From a virus: a stretch of DNA of 48,769 nucleotides. The stretch is taken from the IMG/VR virus record IMGVR_UViG_3300027754_000143, positions 1 to 48,769 of that record; one strand, 5' to 3'. The position numbers and the translations under genes were made by a program. This document shows, one piece after another, positions 47,445-48,769 of the stretch (position 1 is its first letter; the number at the start of each line of letters is the position of its first letter). Under the pieces are notes generated by a model. It made no database searches. It was not told the origin of the DNA and saw only the letters and a list, made by a program, of their open reading frames with translations.

Positions 47445-47930
47445 ATGAGCCAATCCTTCAGACCAATATCTCCACTTTCGGAAAAAGACAAGCAGCGTTT
47501 CTTCGCCAAGGTCAAACACGACGATTCCGGCTGCCATCTCTGGACAGCATCTACGTTCTACCACGGCTACGGAAAGTTCAGGCTCAAGGACAAGATCATG
47601 CTCCCTCACAGGGTAGCCTTCGCCATCTACTACGAACAAGACCCGGGGGAATCGCTAGTCATGCACTCCTGCGACAATCCAATTTGCGTGAATCCTGAGC
47701 ACCTAAGCCTCGGCTCCAATCAAGATAATATGGACGATATGGTTCGGAAAAAACGCCACCCGCACGGGGAATCATTCCACAGCGCCAAACTCAAAGAGGA
47801 AGATGTCATTCAAATCAGAGCGGCCACGTTGGTTCATGGTTCCTTAGCAGCATTAGCTCGCATCTTTTCGGTCGACCCCACAACAATCAAGGCCGTGATA
47901 TCTAGAGAATCATGGAAACACATCGCATGA
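47445..47930 (+). CDS. HNH endonuclease paralogue, 161 aa
   Basis: The same layout as the protein at 17037-17525: 'GYGKFRLKDKIMLPHRVAFA', 'MHSCDNPICVNPEHLSLGSN' with the HNH Cys/His set, 'QDNMDDMVRKKRHPHGESFH', then the C-terminal 'AKLKEEDVIQIRAATLVHGS' with an HTH-like end 'IFSVDPTTIKAVISRESWKH'. The nuclease core is complete. Free-standing HNH genes of this type are often homing endonucleases that spread between phages. It sits next to a gene-free, structured stretch. Confidence 0.88.
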   Translation: MSQSFRPISPLSEKDKQRFFAKVKHDDSGCHLWTASTFYHGYGKFRLKDKIMLPHRVAFAIYYEQDPGESLVMHSCDNPICVNPEHLSLGSNQDNMDDMVRKKRHPHGESFHSAKLKEEDVIQIRAATLVHGSLAALARIFSVDPTTIKAVISRESWKHIA

Positions 47931-48052
47931 AATACCACCCCGTCATACCCAAGCCAAAGAAGAAAATCACCATCAATCGCTCAAAACCAAAGGAACCAGT
48001 GCGCACCATCTGGAAGCCGCACCGCCCACCCTTGACTTCCTCCCAATCTTAG
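47927..48052 (+). CDS. small basic ORF after HNH gene, 41 aa
   Basis: ATG 47927 overlaps the HNH stop (ATGA). The product, MKYHPVIPKPKKKITINRSK then PKEPVRTIWKPHRPPLTSSQS, is Lys/Arg/Pro-rich and probably extended. The overlap supports translation; it may bind DNA with the HNH enzyme, or be a chance frame. Confidence 0.4.
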   Translation: MKYHPVIPKPKKKITINRSKPKEPVRTIWKPHRPPLTSSQS

Positions 48053-48769
48053 GCCATAATCCCACCCAGTTGAGAGCAGAGGCAATAGCCTCACCCCGCG
48101 CTCTCCCAGACAAGCGTCGATGAACAATCCGCCCCTCTTTGAAGCTCCTAGGTGATAGGGCGAAGGACTCGTCTCCCCAGCAACCGTCCCTTTCGAGTGC
48201 GCCATTCACAACCGACCCGTAGGGGGAACCATTTAAGGAGGGGGACAAACTATGCCCGCGAAGCGCCGACTACACAGTCTCCAACCGGAGAACCATGCCC
48301 AAGTCTGGAAATTTTCACAATATATTTTTTGATGGACCTCTTTTAGGCAAAACAAGCACCCCCCCACCCCGACCCCCTTCACCATTTGCCAAAGTTACCG
48401 AGACTTGTCTCTTTCCCCGCGCGAGTGGCGGCGGAACCGCAGCGGGTGTGGGGTCTCCACCGGATCGCGCCCGCCCCACCCGGCCCGCCCCGCCCCCATG
48501 ACGCGCCCCCCATCGCGCCTAGTTTCGGCTGGACTAGTGACCTAGCAGTGACCATGCAAGGCGCGCCTGCATAGCGATAGCTGGCGGATTCGCGTAACGT
48601 GTTGACGCTTAGGGTATAGAGTGCGCTGTCTGGTTGCGCTTACTGCTGATTGCTAATCAACCGCTCGCAGGTCTGGTGCTGTCGGGGCGTATAGCGTAGT
48701 GCAGGCCGCCCGCTTGCTACTGCCAGCCGGTGCCGGTGCGTCGGGCACATAGTCCGCGATCTCATCGCC
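48053..48769. other. gene-free, G+C-rich right-end region with palindromes
   Basis: No supported gene. From about 48355 the sequence becomes C-tract-rich (CCCCCCACCCCGACCCCC), then dominated by G and C near 48440-48520. The palindrome AGGCGCGCCT lies at 48559-48568, flanked by ATGC and GCAT with one extra A. GTATAG occurs twice (48614-48619 and 48689-48694), and GTGACC is directly repeated near 48537 and 48548. Composition differs from the rest, so this may be a genome end, a replication or packaging region, or an assembly join. Confidence 0.5.
48072..48105. repeat. nested hairpin downstream of second HNH gene
   Basis: GAGAGC (48072-48077) pairs with GCTCTC (48100-48105), and inside it GAGGC (48079-48083) pairs with GCCTC (48088-48092) around AATA. 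The two-step stem lies 20 bases after the small basic ORF. It lacks a T-run and looks more like an RNA or protein-binding structure than a terminator. Confidence 0.5.

Noticed and set aside
47973-48248. Minus-strand ORF of 91 aa at the right end
   Set aside because: Composition is unlike the other proteins, there is no overlap or leader, and it runs through the structured 48072-48105 hairpin and the plus-strand small ORF.
1-48769. CRISPR array, rRNA, insertion sequence or integrase
   Set aside because: No regularly spaced repeats, rRNA-like conserved blocks, transposase motifs or recombinase catalytic motifs were seen on either strand.

Overview
This window is part of the genome of a double-stranded DNA tailed bacteriophage, most likely a podovirus. 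It encodes a large terminase, a portal, an N4 gp56-type major capsid protein with a scaffold-like gene beside it, connector-like proteins, fibre-like proteins, and one giant internal (ejected) protein of about 4,600 residues. I see no tape-measure, tail-tube or sheath gene. Genes are packed with ATGA, GTGA or TAATG overlaps and there are no ribosomal or host metabolic operons. The host cannot be named. Short lipoproteins with lipoboxes, a spanin-like membrane/coiled-coil protein and surface-glycan enzymes fit a diderm (Gram-negative) host. Most non-overlapping genes lack a Shine-Dalgarno sequence, so the host may depend little on that signal.

Layout. 1-2.9 kb (minus): recombination pair (YqaJ-type exonuclease, RecT) and small genes. 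3.0-16.9 kb (minus): the giant polyvalent protein. 17.0-19.5 kb (plus): HNH endonuclease and large terminase. 19.5-20.7 kb (minus): Pro/Ala-rich protein. 20.7-21.2 kb: hairpin-rich gene-free stretch. 21.2 kb (plus): RNase H-like protein. 21.8-34.8 kb (minus): a winged-helix-like protein, a metallophosphoesterase, a small zincin, a carrier-protein-like gene without its serine, small membrane and lipoproteins (probable lysis functions), fibre-like proteins, connectors, major capsid protein and scaffold. 34.8-34.95 kb: divergent promoters. 34.9-44.1 kb (plus): two unknown proteins, portal, DUF3310, then a sugar cluster (FkbM methyltransferase, glycosyltransferase, NAD-dependent epimerase/dehydratase, transketolase split into two genes), followed by zinc-binding and small proteins. 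44.1-47.1 kb (minus): small proteins and a GT9 glycosyltransferase. 47.4-48.05 kb (plus): a second HNH gene and a small basic ORF. 48.05-48.77 kb: gene-free, very G+C-rich sequence with palindromes.

How the parts work together. Terminase with HNH, portal, scaffold and capsid make and fill the head. The connectors, fibre-like proteins and giant protein form the short tail and ejection apparatus. The membrane and lipoprotein genes probably open the envelope. The sugar genes look able to make and attach a modified, possibly methylated sugar to the virion or host surface. No DNA polymerase, helicase, RNA polymerase, integrase or recognisable endolysin is present, so the window is probably only part of the genome.

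The points I would follow first are: (i) sigma70-like promoters whose -10 box ends six or seven bases before an ATG, implying leaderless mRNAs; (ii) recurrent CAACCCA-type leaders in place of Shine-Dalgarno sites; (iii) the serine-less carrier protein; (iv) the split transketolase/glycan cluster; and (v) the mosaic giant protein with an embedded acetyltransferase-like module.
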